The position numbers were made by a program, and so were the translations under genes. Shown here piece by piece: positions 47,199 to 55,611 of a stretch of 64,000 nucleotides of DNA (position 1 is its first letter; each line of letters starts with the position of its first letter). Below the pieces are notes generated by a model. The model had not been told where the DNA came from. It made no database searches and worked only from the letters and a program-made list of their open reading frames with translations. Source of the stretch: Trueperella pyogenes (GTDB lineage: Bacteria > Actinomycetota > Actinomycetes > Actinomycetales > Actinomycetaceae); assembly GCF_900460345.1 (NCBI RefSeq), contig NZ_UHHW01000002.1, positions 2,108,001-2,172,000 of the forward strand, given 5' to 3'.

Positions 47199-47245
47199 AC
47201 ACTACACCTAGTGGCCAAGTTTGTAATGACCACTAGATCATGTGT
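47199..47245 (-). promoter_or_regulatory. nrdHIE promoter with tandem NrdR boxes
   Basis: On the minus strand ACACATGATCTAGTGG (47230-47245) and CCACTAGGTGTAGTGT (47199-47214) each match the NrdR consensus at 12 of 16 positions, with starts 31 bp apart, exactly as upstream of nrdD. A -35 TTACAA (47221-47226) and -10 TAGTGT (47199-47204), 16 bp apart, are embedded in the operator. Confidence 0.8.
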
Positions 47246-47397
47246 TTTCGGCGTGTCGAGTCGGGTGCCGCGCCGTCATGCGGATATCCCCGTGTGGAGC
47301 GTTCACACGATGTCTCACTACGCGAAATATCACACCAAAGTTACCCACCTAAGAGTCCACCGACGACGCCGGCCGCTCGCCCCTGCGAGCCGCGAAA

Positions 47398-47499
47398 TTG
47401 TCCCCACTTCCAAGACTTTTCCACATATCCACAGCATTGTGGATATGATTTGTCCACTTTTCCACCGCCGGGGATAACTTTTTCCACAGCGGTGGAAAA
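47398..47499. promoter_or_regulatory. Cluster of DnaA-box-like 9-mers
   Basis: About eight sequences one or two mismatches from TTRTCCACA lie in 102 bp: TTGTCCCCA 47398, TTTTCCACA 47417, ATATCCACA 47425, TGTGGATAT 47438, TTGTCCACT 47450, TTTTCCACC 47458, CGGGGATAA 47469, TTTTCCACA 47480, GGTGGAAAA 47491. Two pairs form palindromes (CATATCCACA with TGTGGATATG; TTTTCCAC with GTGGAAAA). It lies between nrdH and fur, with no dnaA or dnaN nearby. Confidence 0.6.
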
Positions 47500-47625
47500 G
47501 CCGGCTGCCGGACTACTCCGCACTCCCGCTACCCGAGACGGCGCGCCTCGGCGCGTCGCCCCTCCCTTCCCGCGTGTCTTACCGCGTGTCACCTCTCGCT
47601 TTAGTCCCACCTAGGGCTGATGTCC

Positions 47626-47638
47626 TTGAACTGTTCAA
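47626..47638 (+). promoter_or_regulatory. Palindrome upstream of the Fur-family gene
   Basis: TTGAACTGTTCAA is a perfect 6-1-6 palindrome 23 bp before the ATG, a good place for an autoregulatory operator. The matching regulator is not proven; it also resembles part of an actinobacterial LexA site (GAAC...GTTC). Confidence 0.4.
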
Positions 47639-47661
47639 ATCTGCCAGGGAAAATAGGCCGT

Positions 47662-48108
47662 ATGGACACATCATTTGAAGAGCTTTTGCGCACGACCGGG
47701 CTACGCGTCACTCGCCCACGCCTAGCGGTGCTCGAAGAGCTTCAGGCCCGTCCACACTCCACCGCTGACGCCGTGCGTCAAGGCGTCACCGCCCGCCTCG
47801 GCTCCGTATCCACGCAGGCTATCTACGATGTCCTCCACGTGCTGACGGAAAAGCAGCTCCTGCGCGAGATCGAACCACACGGTTCGGTTCCCCTGTACGA
47901 GCTCGCCCGCCACGATAACCACCATCATCTCGTGTGCCGCGCGTGCCGAACTATTGTTGATATTCCTTGCGTAGTTGGCTCCGCTCCCTGCCTTGAACCT
48001 TGCGATTCCCACGGTTTCCTCATAGACGAAGCCGAAGTCACATTCTGGGGCTTGTGCCCCCAATGTCAGGAAAACGTACTTATCACCCCTGCTGACTCGC
48101 CGCAATAG
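47662..48108 (+). CDS. Fur-family metal-dependent regulator
   Basis: Read from ATG 47662 (MDTSFEELLRTTGLRVTRPR). The 148-residue protein has the winged helix (RVTRPRLAVLEELQ, STQAIYDVLHVL), the metal-site HDNHHHLVCRACRTIVDI and a second Cys pair CPQC near the end, the structural zinc site. It could be FurA/PerR-like (peroxide) or Zur-like; sequence alone does not settle this. It lies 30 bp upstream of luxS and may be co-transcribed with luxS and mtnN. Confidence 0.9.
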   Translation: MDTSFEELLRTTGLRVTRPRLAVLEELQARPHSTADAVRQGVTARLGSVSTQAIYDVLHVLTEKQLLREIEPHGSVPLYELARHDNHHHLVCRACRTIVDIPCVVGSAPCLEPCDSHGFLIDEAEVTFWGLCPQCQENVLITPADSPQ

Positions 48109-48138
48109 GCTATAATGGGCTTAGTCGAAGGGAAGCCC

Positions 48139-48600
48139 ATGAAGAAAATGAATGTCGAGTCCTTTAACCTCGACCACACGTTGGTGTCCGCACCATTCGT
48201 GCGCATCGCGGACGTCAAGCGCCTCGCTCTCGGAGACGTCCTCACCAAGTACGATGTGCGTTTCTGCCAGCCCAACATCGAACATCTCGAGATGGACGCC
48301 GTCCACTCGATCGAGCATTCGTTCGCGGAATATGCACGCAACCACGCCGATAACGTCGTCGATTTCTCGCCAATGGGTTGCCAGACGGGCTTTTATCTTA
48401 TTCTCGCCGGTGAGCCGGACGTGACCGCCACAATGGAACTGATCGAGGTCACCTTGCGCGACATCCTGGCCGCCACCGCCGTCCCTGCCGCAAACGAGGT
48501 TCAGTGCGGGTGGGGTTCCCATCATTCGCTCGCCGCCGCCCAGGAGGCCGCGAGCGCCATGCTCGCTAAACGCTCCGAATGGGGAGAGGTGTACTCATGA
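48139..48600 (+). CDS. luxS: S-ribosylhomocysteine lyase (AI-2 synthase)
   Basis: Read from ATG 48139 ([14 protein letters not shown]). The 153-residue protein has the zinc motif [10 protein letters not shown] (two His about residues 54 and 58) and QCGWGSHHS with the Cys ligand, plus [12 protein letters not shown] carrying the catalytic Cys. It splits S-ribosylhomocysteine into homocysteine and DPD, the precursor of AI-2. It overlaps mtnN by 4 bp, so both steps of S-adenosylhomocysteine recycling are coupled. Confidence 0.97.
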   Translation: MKKMNVESFNLDHTLVSAPFVRIADVKRLALGDVLTKYDVRFCQPNIEHLEMDAVHSIEHSFAEYARNHADNVVDFSPMGCQTGFYLILAGEPDVTATMELIEVTLRDILAATAVPAANEVQCGWGSHHSLAAAQEAASAMLAKRSEWGEVYS

Positions 48601-49958
48601 CAAGCATTAATGCCATTATTACCGCGGCGATGGTCGAGGAGATGACGCCGTTCAACACGCTCCTTCCCGACTTCACCACTACCCCTGTCGACACGCCCTT
48701 CGGCTCTGCTTTTCTCGCCCACAAAGGCCGCTCTTCCATCCTCTTCCTGACCACCGGCATCGGCACGGCCGCCTCGGCTGGCCTACTGTCCTGGGCGCTG
48801 GCCAAATATGAGCCGCGGGCGATCGTGTCGGTCGGCTCTGCTGGCGGGCTGGACTCCTCGGTCGCGATCGGAGACATCGTCGTCGGGATGCGTTACGTCC
48901 ACGGTTCAGCCGACGCCACCGCGTTCGGCTACGCCCGCGGGCAGATTCCCGGCCAGCCGGAGTACTTTGAGGCGACGCCGGATCTCGTCCAAGCGGCCAA
49001 GGCCGCGAGTCAGGCCAGCCAGCGCACGCACGCCGGCCTGGTCGTGTCGTCGGATTCCTTCGTCACCGAAGCTAACGTGGCTGACACCCGGACCGCGTTC
49101 CCCGGCGTCCTGTCGGCTGATATGGAATCCCATGCGCTCGCGCAGATCGCCCACGCGTTTAATATCCCGTTTGCCTCCGTGCGTTCGATTTCCGACGTCG
49201 TGGGTGCAACTGACGCCAAGAAGCAGGCCGAAACGTTCAACGACGAGATCGGCAGCGTTGCTCTCACTGCAGCGCGGACTGTGCTTGACCTCCTTTCTCG
49301 CACCTCCGCCCTCGATATTGAACGTTCTGGTCACGGCCCGGCTCAGCATTTCTCGAAGGCCTCGCTACAGTGCGCGCTCTACCTCATGCTCGCCCAGGCC
49401 CACCACCTTCAGCCCAGCAATGCGGCGCCGCCCGAGCCTTTGGAGGAGGTCTTGAGCGAGGGCGATGAGCATCTGAGCGCGCTCAGTGCTGCGATGCGTG
49501 AGAAAGTGCGTGGCCTTGTGGTGGCCGGATATGAGTTTGCTACCTCGCAGCCCTCGGCCACGCTCACTGCGAAGGACTACGACACCCAGCGGGCTGAGTT
49601 TGTCACCCATTACGACCACGAGCGTTCGGGTTTTCTGTGGCCGCCCACATCCCAGACTGTCATTAAGCGATTCAACGGTTACTGGAACGAGGCGCTAATT
49701 TCCATCGGGCTGACCCCACGGCGAGGGCGCAATCGGGGCGGGCTGAAGTTCTCCACGGATGACTACCTGTTCGCCATCCGCTCCTACCTCATCGACGCCC
49801 GGCACGCCCGCCGCCAGCCCTCGTTCAACGCGTACACGACGTGGCTCAACGATTCTGGTAACGCCGGAAAACTCCCCTCGGGCGCGGCGATCCGGCAAAG
49901 GTACGGCTCCTGGAAGGAAGCGCTCAACGCCGCCGTGATCGACAACAATCCGATGTAG
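48597..49958 (+). CDS. mtnN: MTA/SAH nucleosidase fused to a two-repeat C-terminal domain
   Basis: The start at 48597 overlaps luxS as ATGA. Residues 1-235 are an MTA/SAH nucleosidase: AAMVEEM with the catalytic Glu, [16 protein letters not shown] (Glu 177) and SDVVG (Asp 200). It converts S-adenosylhomocysteine to S-ribosylhomocysteine for LuxS. Residues about 241-453 are extra: a helical linker and two related units (about 322-371 ending [15 protein letters not shown], about 385-447 ending [14 protein letters not shown]) that look like the HNH/homing-endonuclease-associated repeats. Usual family length is about 230. Function of the added domain is unknown; DNA or RNA binding is a guess. Confidence 0.9.
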   Translation: MTSINAIITAAMVEEMTPFNTLLPDFTTTPVDTPFGSAFLAHKGRSSILFLTTGIGTAASAGLLSWALAKYEPRAIVSVGSAGGLDSSVAIGDIVVGMRYVHGSADATAFGYARGQIPGQPEYFEATPDLVQAAKAASQASQRTHAGLVVSSDSFVTEANVADTRTAFPGVLSADMESHALAQIAHAFNIPFASVRSISDVVGATDAKKQAETFNDEIGSVALTAARTVLDLLSRTSALDIERSGHGPAQHFSKASLQCALYLMLAQAHHLQPSNAAPPEPLEEVLSEGDEHLSALSAAMREKVRGLVVAGYEFATSQPSATLTAKDYDTQRAEFVTHYDHERSGFLWPPTSQTVIKRFNGYWNEALISIGLTPRRGRNRGGLKFSTDDYLFAIRSYLIDARHARRQPSFNAYTTWLNDSGNAGKLPSGAAIRQRYGSWKEALNAAVIDNNPM

Positions 49959-50020
49959 ATCTCCGGGGCTGTGGCTGTCCACTACTGCGGCTGTCTACGG
50001 GCGCGGAATTTCGCCGGCGC

Positions 50021-50097
50021 CCGACACAAAACATGAATATAGGCTCCACCAGGCCCATATATGAATCGGTGGCTGGTATGTTCAAAAGAACTGTCGG
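50021..50097 (-). repeat. 77-bp CCGACA element, copy E (short form)
   Basis: Short minus-strand copy with only one CCGACAGTTCTTTTGAA motif (50097 downward) and terminal TGTCGG at 50021. It lacks the outer 32 bp of the 109-bp form. It lies between the convergent mtnN and macrodomain genes. Confidence 0.88.
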
Positions 50098-50181
50098 GAT
50101 GCGGGACGCGAGCACCGGCCTGCGGGTTAAACGAAGCCCGCTCCTGAGCCCACCTCAACCCCGCAGCTCAAGAACCCCGAA

Positions 50182-51090
50182 TTAGTCGTCAATCCAGGTA
50201 TTGAGTACCTCGGCGTAGGTGAGGGCGTCTGCCTCGGAGTGTACAGAGAAGACGATGAGGTCGAGATCCTGGCTGTGGTGATCCATCCAGGTGTTGACGG
50301 CGTCGAGCGCGATGGAAGCAGCCTCTTTGATGGGGAAAGCGTTGTATCCGGTAGCGATCGCAGGGAAGGCGATGGAGCGGATGCCGTCCATTTGGCGAGC
50401 TGTCTCGAGGCAGTTCCAGTAGCAGTTGTAGAGGATCTCCCTGTCGGCGTCGGTAACTAGGCGGTCTTTGACCTGCGGCCCGACGGTATGGATGACGTAT
50501 TTGGCGGGCAGCCGGTAGCCGCGAGTGACCTTCGCCTGCCCCGGTTCCTCAGTCTCGGTGCCCTGCAATTCCATAATGGTGGCGCAGTCGTTGCGCATCC
50601 AGGGCCCGGCCTGGGCATGCAGGACGGAGTCGAGGCAGCCGTGCAGCGGGATGCGGCACCCGGTAAGTGTGGGTAGCGCGGTATTGACGACGGCGTCGAT
50701 CACCAGTTGGCGCATATCGCCACGGAAAAGGACGGTTTCGGCGGAGGCGTCGAAGTCGTTTTCCGGCAGGAGATCGTGGATCCGGCGGAGATTCTTCGCC
50801 TCCACGCGCCCGTGCTCGCCTACTTGACGGTAAAGAAGCGTGTTGATTGCGCGCGTGACAACCGGGTTGAGCGGCTCCGGATCGCGCAGGGCCAATTCGG
50901 CTTGTAGCCAACGCAAGAGGCCGTCGTCGGTAGACAGGTGAGCGATGGAGCCTGTTCCGGTGTAGTGCTTGTTGTTGAGCCCGCCGAGTGCGGTCATGAG
51001 GAGGTCGTAGGTCGAGCGGGTGTCGTCTTTCGGCTCAGGGAATGGCTCTGAGAGTTTGATGGCGTTCTGATAATCATCCAGTTGGAGCAT
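50182..51090 (-). CDS. Zinc-type macrodomain ADP-ribose hydrolase
   Basis: Read from ATG 51090 (MLQLDDYQNAIKLSEPFP) after GGAAGG; earlier in-frame starts lack a good site. The 302-residue protein has a helical N-terminal part (about 1-125) and a macrodomain with DAVVNTALPTLTGCRIPLHG, the loop with Cys/His/Cys zinc ligands (GCRIPLHGCLD), then YVIHTVGPQV and AFPAIATGYNAFP. This subtype removes ADP-ribose from proteins and in other Gram-positives sits with a sirtuin; no sirtuin or lipoylation gene is present here. It diverges from the RNase HI gene. Confidence 0.85.
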   Translation of the reverse strand: MLQLDDYQNAIKLSEPFPEPKDDTRSTYDLLMTALGGLNNKHYTGTGSIAHLSTDDGLLRWLQAELALRDPEPLNPVVTRAINTLLYRQVGEHGRVEAKNLRRIHDLLPENDFDASAETVLFRGDMRQLVIDAVVNTALPTLTGCRIPLHGCLDSVLHAQAGPWMRNDCATIMELQGTETEEPGQAKVTRGYRLPAKYVIHTVGPQVKDRLVTDADREILYNCYWNCLETARQMDGIRSIAFPAIATGYNAFPIKEAASIALDAVNTWMDHHSQDLDLIVFSVHSEADALTYAEVLNTWIDD

Positions 51091-51186
51091 GCTTACCTTC
51101 CTCATGTTGCTACGGTCAAGGTTACCCGAGTTGGGGCGCGTCAGGAACATGGCGACGTCGATGCACTGTGCGCGTATGCTGGAGTT

Positions 51187-51651
51187 ATGACTCAAATTGG
51201 ACAGCCCAAGGCGGGCTATGACTTGGTGATCGCGACCGACGGTTCTTGTTCTGGCAACCCCGGCCCCGGCGGTTGGGCGTGGGTGGAACAGTATTCGGGC
51301 AGGTCAGCGGCCGGCGGATCACCACAAACGACGAACAACATCATGGAGCTAACCGCCATGATTTCTGCCCTCGAGTTTGCCGGCCCGGAGGCCGACATTC
51401 TGCTTCGGTCGGATTCGTCGTACGTCATTAAGTCGATGACGCAGTGGGCGCCAGGCTGGCGGCGTCGTGGGTGGAAGAAGGCCGACGGCAAGCCGGTGCT
51501 GAACCGAGATCTGATTGAGCGGATGGTCAACCTGTACGAGGCGCGCACGGGCCGGACGGACATCGAGTGGGTGCGCGGACACTCCGGAGATGCGGCTAAC
51601 GAATTGGCCGATCGCCTCGCCGTCGAGCAGACATCGCTGCACGCGCGGTAG
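51187..51651 (+). CDS. rnhA: Ribonuclease HI
   Basis: Read from ATG 51187 with GGAG upstream. The 154-residue protein has the four catalytic acids in the usual order: DGSCSGNPGPGGWAWV, LTAMISALEFAG, SDSSYVIKSM and HSGDAANELADRLA. WAPGWRRRGWKKADGKPVLN is the basic protrusion. It removes RNA from RNA/DNA hybrids. Confidence 0.96.
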   Translation: MTQIGQPKAGYDLVIATDGSCSGNPGPGGWAWVEQYSGRSAAGGSPQTTNNIMELTAMISALEFAGPEADILLRSDSSYVIKSMTQWAPGWRRRGWKKADGKPVLNRDLIERMVNLYEARTGRTDIEWVRGHSGDAANELADRLAVEQTSLHAR

Positions 51652-51702
51652 GCGGCGGCGCACGCGCAGCAGTTTCACACCGCCTAGCCTCCCAGCAAGT
51701 AA

Positions 51703-52395
51703 CTATTGGGCGACGGGTATTTCTTTTGCCTGTTCGACCTGCAGCTCGGCCACAGCACGCGTGATGGCGTCGGCATAGACTTGCGGTGATTGGACTCCGG
51801 AGATGCCGAACTTGCCGCCGATCACATAAAACGGCACGCCGGTGATTCCGAGCGTGTGGGCGTCGCGGATGTCGGAGCGGACGGCGTCGGCGTGTTCACC
51901 AGATTCGAGCTCGTCGGCGACTTCATCGCCGTCCAGGCCGAGTTCGCTGGCCAGCGCCACGAGCGTATCGGTGTCGGATAGATTGCGACACTCGGTGAAG
52001 TGGGCGACGAAGAGGCGTTCGACGGCGTCGGCCCCCAGGCGGGCTGCCTCTTCGGGCGTCCTGCCGCGGCTTTTTGCGGCGTAGACGAGTTGGTGGGCGA
52101 GAAACGTGTTGACTTCCGCGACGGATGCCCAATTCAAGGTCAGGCCTTCGGCACAGGCCAGGTCGCTGGTCTTGTCCAGTACCTGGGCCTCATCGCAGGA
52201 CGAGGCCTTGTGGGAGAGAAGTTCGGCGTAGGGGAGCGCGGTGCCGACGGCGTCGGGCTGCAGCTGGTAGGAGTGATACTCCACGGCGACTTTCTGGCCA
52301 GATTGCGCGATGCCTTTTTGGAGGCGCTGTTTGCCGATCCAGCACCAGGGGCAGGCGATGTCGAACCAGACGTGAACCACGATGTCATGTTCCAT
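51703..52395 (-). CDS. DsbA-family oxidoreductase (FrnE-like)
   Basis: This 230-residue cytosolic protein has the thioredoxin-fold motif FDIACPWCWIGKQRL (CPWC about residues 15-18), a helical insert, and GVPFYVIGGKFGISGVQSP with the cis-Pro near residue 190. It fits the FrnE/DsbA-like thiol oxidoreductase group. No signal peptide is visible. Convergent with rnhA, divergent from the peptidase gene. Confidence 0.9.
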   Translation of the reverse strand: MEHDIVVHVWFDIACPWCWIGKQRLQKGIAQSGQKVAVEYHSYQLQPDAVGTALPYAELLSHKASSCDEAQVLDKTSDLACAEGLTLNWASVAEVNTFLAHQLVYAAKSRGRTPEEAARLGADAVERLFVAHFTECRNLSDTDTLVALASELGLDGDEVADELESGEHADAVRSDIRDAHTLGITGVPFYVIGGKFGISGVQSPQVYADAITRAVAELQVEQAKEIPVAQ

Positions 52396-52470
52396 GCCCC
52401 CACCCTACCGAGAGCGGGCGCAAAGTGCTTCTTGGGCGGACGGGCGGCGGCGAGCCACTATAGTTGAGCC

Positions 52471-54585
52471 ATGACGAATATCAACGAGGGCGCCCCTCGC
52501 GCCGACCGCATCCCGCTCGAGCGCACCTTCCACGGGCACACTTTTACGGACTATTACGAGTGGCTTCGCGACGACGAGGCGAAGGTTCTCGAGCTGATCG
52601 ACGCCGAGAACGCGTGGTTTGACGAGCACACCGCCGACCAGAAGGAGCTCCAGGAGCGGATTGTGGCGGAGATCGCAGCGCGGACGAGGGAGACGGACGT
52701 GTCCGTGCCGGTTCGCCACGGCGGGTATTGGTATTGGACGCGCACGTGGGAAGGGCGCCCCTATGAGGGTCTGTTCCGTGTTCCACTCAACGGCGGGGGT
52801 AAGCAGACGGAGAAAATGACGGCCGAGCGCCCCAAACCGGGCGAGACAGGCGCGTGCGAGACCTGCGTCTACGACGGCAATCAGCTTGGTGCCAACGAGG
52901 AGTATTTTGCGGCCGGCTCCGCGGACGTGTCCCCGGATGGGCGCTATTTCGCGCTGGCAACCGATACGCGTGGGGACGAGCACTTCCGCCTGCGTATCCA
53001 CGAGATTGACACGAATACCGTCATCGACGACGCCGTGGAGGGGCTCGGCTACGGACTCGCGTGGCTGGCGGATTCCAGCGGCGTCTTTTACACCAGAGTT
53101 GATGATGCTTGGCGAGCCAACGAGGTGTGGCTCCACCGGGTGGGGACGATGCCCAAGGAGGATGTCCTGATCCTGCGCGAGGACGACGAGGCTTTTGGCC
53201 TGTGGTTTAGTGCCTCGCGCGATGGGAAGTGGCTGGTTATCACGGCAGAGTCTCCAGATACGAGCGAGGTTCACCTGGTGTCGACCATCGATCCTGAAGA
53301 TCGGTTCGTGGTGTGCCAGAGGCATAACGGTGTGTCGTACACGGTTGAGCCTGCCGGTGCGGAGCTGCTCATTATTCACAATGCGCACGAGCCGGGCTTT
53401 GAGCTGGCCAGCGCGCCGGTCAGGCCGAGCCGGATCGACGAGTGGATCAGCCTGGCCAAACCCGCAGCGGGCGAACGCTTCTTCGACGTCGCCGCCTTTA
53501 AGACCTTTGCGGCGTTTGAGACGCGCGCCAAGGGTGGCACCGAGATCCGCGTGATCGAACGTACCACTGCGGGGTGGAACACACCCTACGCGCTCCCGCT
53601 ACCCGAGACGGCGACCGTCGAGATCGGGCAAAACTACGAGTGGGAGGCGTCTACGCTCGACGTCGTCGCCGAATCGCTCATTCAACCGCGAACCTGGCTG
53701 AGCTGGGACGTGACGAACAAAAAGCTCGAAACGCTCAAGACGCTCGAGGTGCCGGGCTACGATCCGAGTAACTACGTGGAGTACCGCGAGTGGGCAGTTG
53801 CCGACGACGGGGTGAAGATTCCCATCACGGTCGCCCACCGGGCTGACCTCGACCGCACGGGGTCCAATCCGGGCTTCATCTACGGGTATGGCTCCTACGA
53901 AGTCTGCAACGACCCCTATTTCAACGCCATGCGCCTGCCGATCATTGATCGCGGGATCGTCTACGCCATCGCGCACATCCGCGGCGGCGGCGAGATGGGA
54001 CGCGAGTGGTATGAGGCGGGCCGCCTGCTCAGCAAGAAGAACACATTCACTGATTTTGTGGCCGCATCGCGCCACCTCATCGACACGGGCCTCGTCGACG
54101 AGAAGCGCCTTGCCGCCGAGGGCGGTTCCGCGGGCGGATTGCTCATGGGGGCAGTAGCCAACCTCGCCCCTGAGCTGTACCGCGTCATCCTCGCCGGAGT
54201 GCCGTTCGTCGATGCGCTGACCACGATCCTCAAACCTGAACTCCCGCTGACTGTGGGAGAGTGGGAAGAGTGGGGCAATCCGATTGAATCGGAGGAGGTC
54301 TATTCCTATATGGCCTCCTACTCGCCATACGAGAACGTCCGCCCGGTGCGCTATCCTGCAATCTTGGCAACGACGTCGCTCAACGACGTCCGGGTCTCCT
54401 TCCTCGAACCGACCAAGTGGATCCAGGAATTGCGTCACCAGGTTGCCCCCGATTCGGGCATCATCCTCCAGCACACCGAGAAGGTGGCCGGTCACGCCGG
54501 CGGCTCTGGGCGCTACGCGCGTTGGGAGAAGCGCGCTCGTCAGATCGCATTCGTGCTGCGTCAACTTGAGGTTGACAGGCAATAG
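52471..54585 (+). CDS. ptrB: Prolyl oligopeptidase family serine peptidase (S9, PtrB-like)
   Basis: This 704-residue protein has a beta-propeller (about residues 60-410) and a C-terminal hydrolase domain with YGYGSYEVCNDPYF, IAHIRGGGEMGREWYEAGR, the nucleophile EGGSAGGLLMGA (Ser about 545), the Asp in TSLNDVRVSFLEP and the His in EKVAGHAGGSGRY. This is the oligopeptidase B/prolyl oligopeptidase pattern. No signal peptide is seen, so it should be cytosolic. It ends 28 bp before the tRNA-Leu gene on the other strand. Confidence 0.94.
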   Translation: MTNINEGAPRADRIPLERTFHGHTFTDYYEWLRDDEAKVLELIDAENAWFDEHTADQKELQERIVAEIAARTRETDVSVPVRHGGYWYWTRTWEGRPYEGLFRVPLNGGGKQTEKMTAERPKPGETGACETCVYDGNQLGANEEYFAAGSADVSPDGRYFALATDTRGDEHFRLRIHEIDTNTVIDDAVEGLGYGLAWLADSSGVFYTRVDDAWRANEVWLHRVGTMPKEDVLILREDDEAFGLWFSASRDGKWLVITAESPDTSEVHLVSTIDPEDRFVVCQRHNGVSYTVEPAGAELLIIHNAHEPGFELASAPVRPSRIDEWISLAKPAAGERFFDVAAFKTFAAFETRAKGGTEIRVIERTTAGWNTPYALPLPETATVEIGQNYEWEASTLDVVAESLIQPRTWLSWDVTNKKLETLKTLEVPGYDPSNYVEYREWAVADDGVKIPITVAHRADLDRTGSNPGFIYGYGSYEVCNDPYFNAMRLPIIDRGIVYAIAHIRGGGEMGREWYEAGRLLSKKNTFTDFVAASRHLIDTGLVDEKRLAAEGGSAGGLLMGAVANLAPELYRVILAGVPFVDALTTILKPELPLTVGEWEEWGNPIESEEVYSYMASYSPYENVRPVRYPAILATTSLNDVRVSFLEPTKWIQELRHQVAPDSGIILQHTEKVAGHAGGSGRYARWEKRARQIAFVLRQLEVDRQ

Positions 54586-54613
54586 CGGCAGTGGCGCGGT
54601 GTGCAGATGTGAG

Positions 54614-54697
54614 TGCTCGAGGGGGGAGTTGAACCCCCACGCCCTTGCGGGCACACGGACCTGAACCGTGCGCGTCTGCCTATTCCGCCACTCGAGC
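54614..54697 (-). tRNA. tRNA-Leu (anticodon CAG)
   Basis: Minus-strand cloverleaf: acceptor arms GCTCGAG (54691-54697) and CTCGAGC (54615-54621), anticodon stem CACGG/CCGTG with loop TTCAGGT (CAG), a long variable arm GCCCGCAAGGGC and T arm GGGGG-TTCAACT-CCCCC. CCA is not encoded. The position beside fhaA matches leuT in mycobacteria. Confidence 0.95.
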
Positions 54698-54912
54698 ATG
54701 TGCATTAGCAGCGAAGTACAGCCTACACGCACAAGCGCGCTGCCTCCAACTCGAAGTGGTCACTATGCCGAGGTTCTCACTCCCACCGTCGTCGCCGTTA
54801 TCGAAAATGGCACGCAGCCGGTGACAAACCCTAGCTTGATATGCCAAAGTTACAAGAACGAGTAGCCTAGAGGAGACGGCAGTTTGACTTAACGGCGTGC
54901 GAAAGGATCACG

Positions 54913-55611
54913 ATGAGCGCATTCGATAAAATTGAGCGTGGCATGGAAAATGCCTTCGAAAGCGTGTTTTCGCGTGCTTTCCGTTCTGATCTGAAGCCGG
55001 TTGAGCTCGCGTCAGGTCTGAAGAAGTCGATGGATGATCGCGCGGCGGCCGTGAGCCGCGATCGCGTGGTGGTTCCGAACGAGTTTGAGATCGTGTTAGC
55101 TGAGCCCGATTTTCATAAGCTTGAAGAGTGGGGCGAGGAGGCGATGCGTGATGAGCTTGCGGATATCGCTACCGAGCATGCCCGCCAGGAGCGTTATACC
55201 TTCCTTGGCCCGGTGAAAATCACGTTCAGTTTCACTGAGGATCTTTCGCGCGGCAAGCTCCTCGTGCGGGGTCGTTCGAAGCGCGGTGCAGCCGCTCCGG
55301 CGACCACCTCTGATGCGACGCCGGAAAACCCCATCATTGAGGTCGATGGTGAACGATATTTACTCACGGGCGCGGTCACAGTTATCGGCCGTGGTTCCAC
55401 GGCCGATATCACGGTTGACGACGCCGGCGTCTCGCGCCGCCACCTGGAACTGCGCGTCACGCCCGGGGGAGTCATCGCCACGGATCTGAATACCACCAAT
55501 GGCAGCTATGTGGAAGGCCACCGCATCACGGCAGCTACCCTCCTGGACGGTAATACAATCACGATTGGCCGCACGCGCATTATGTTTTGGACGAGCCCGG
55601 AGATGCTATGA
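54913..55611 (+). CDS. fhaA: FHA-domain protein FhaA (DUF3662 plus FHA)
   Basis: This 232-residue protein has the N-terminal DUF3662 domain (FDKIERGMENAFESVFSRAF, LKPVELASGLKKSMDD) about residues 1-115, a short linker, and a C-terminal FHA domain with TVIGRGSTADITVDDAGVSRRHLEL and DLNTTNGSYVEG holding the phosphothreonine-binding Arg, Ser and Asn. In mycobacteria it binds phosphorylated MviN and regulates cell-wall synthesis. First gene of a run of overlapping genes ending with pbpA. Confidence 0.95.
   Translation: MSAFDKIERGMENAFESVFSRAFRSDLKPVELASGLKKSMDDRAAAVSRDRVVVPNEFEIVLAEPDFHKLEEWGEEAMRDELADIATEHARQERYTFLGPVKITFSFTEDLSRGKLLVRGRSKRGAAAPATTSDATPENPIIEVDGERYLLTGAVTVIGRGSTADITVDDAGVSRRHLELRVTPGGVIATDLNTTNGSYVEGHRITAATLLDGNTITIGRTRIMFWTSPEML

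Larger units (their letters stand above)
47246..47661. other. Gene-free region between nrdH and fur
   Basis: No gene is convincing. It contains the DnaA-box-like cluster (47398-47499) and, nearer fur, the palindrome TTGAACTGTTCAA (47626-47638). The rest is GC-rich without clear signals. Confidence 0.5.

Noticed and set aside
47398-47499. Chromosomal replication origin
   Set aside because: DnaA-like boxes are dense, but dnaA, dnaN, recF, gyrB and an AT-rich unwinding region are absent. Called only as a box cluster.
53599-54732. 377-codon minus-strand frame across the peptidase gene and tRNA
   Set aside because: Antisense shadow; it also runs through the tRNA-Leu gene.
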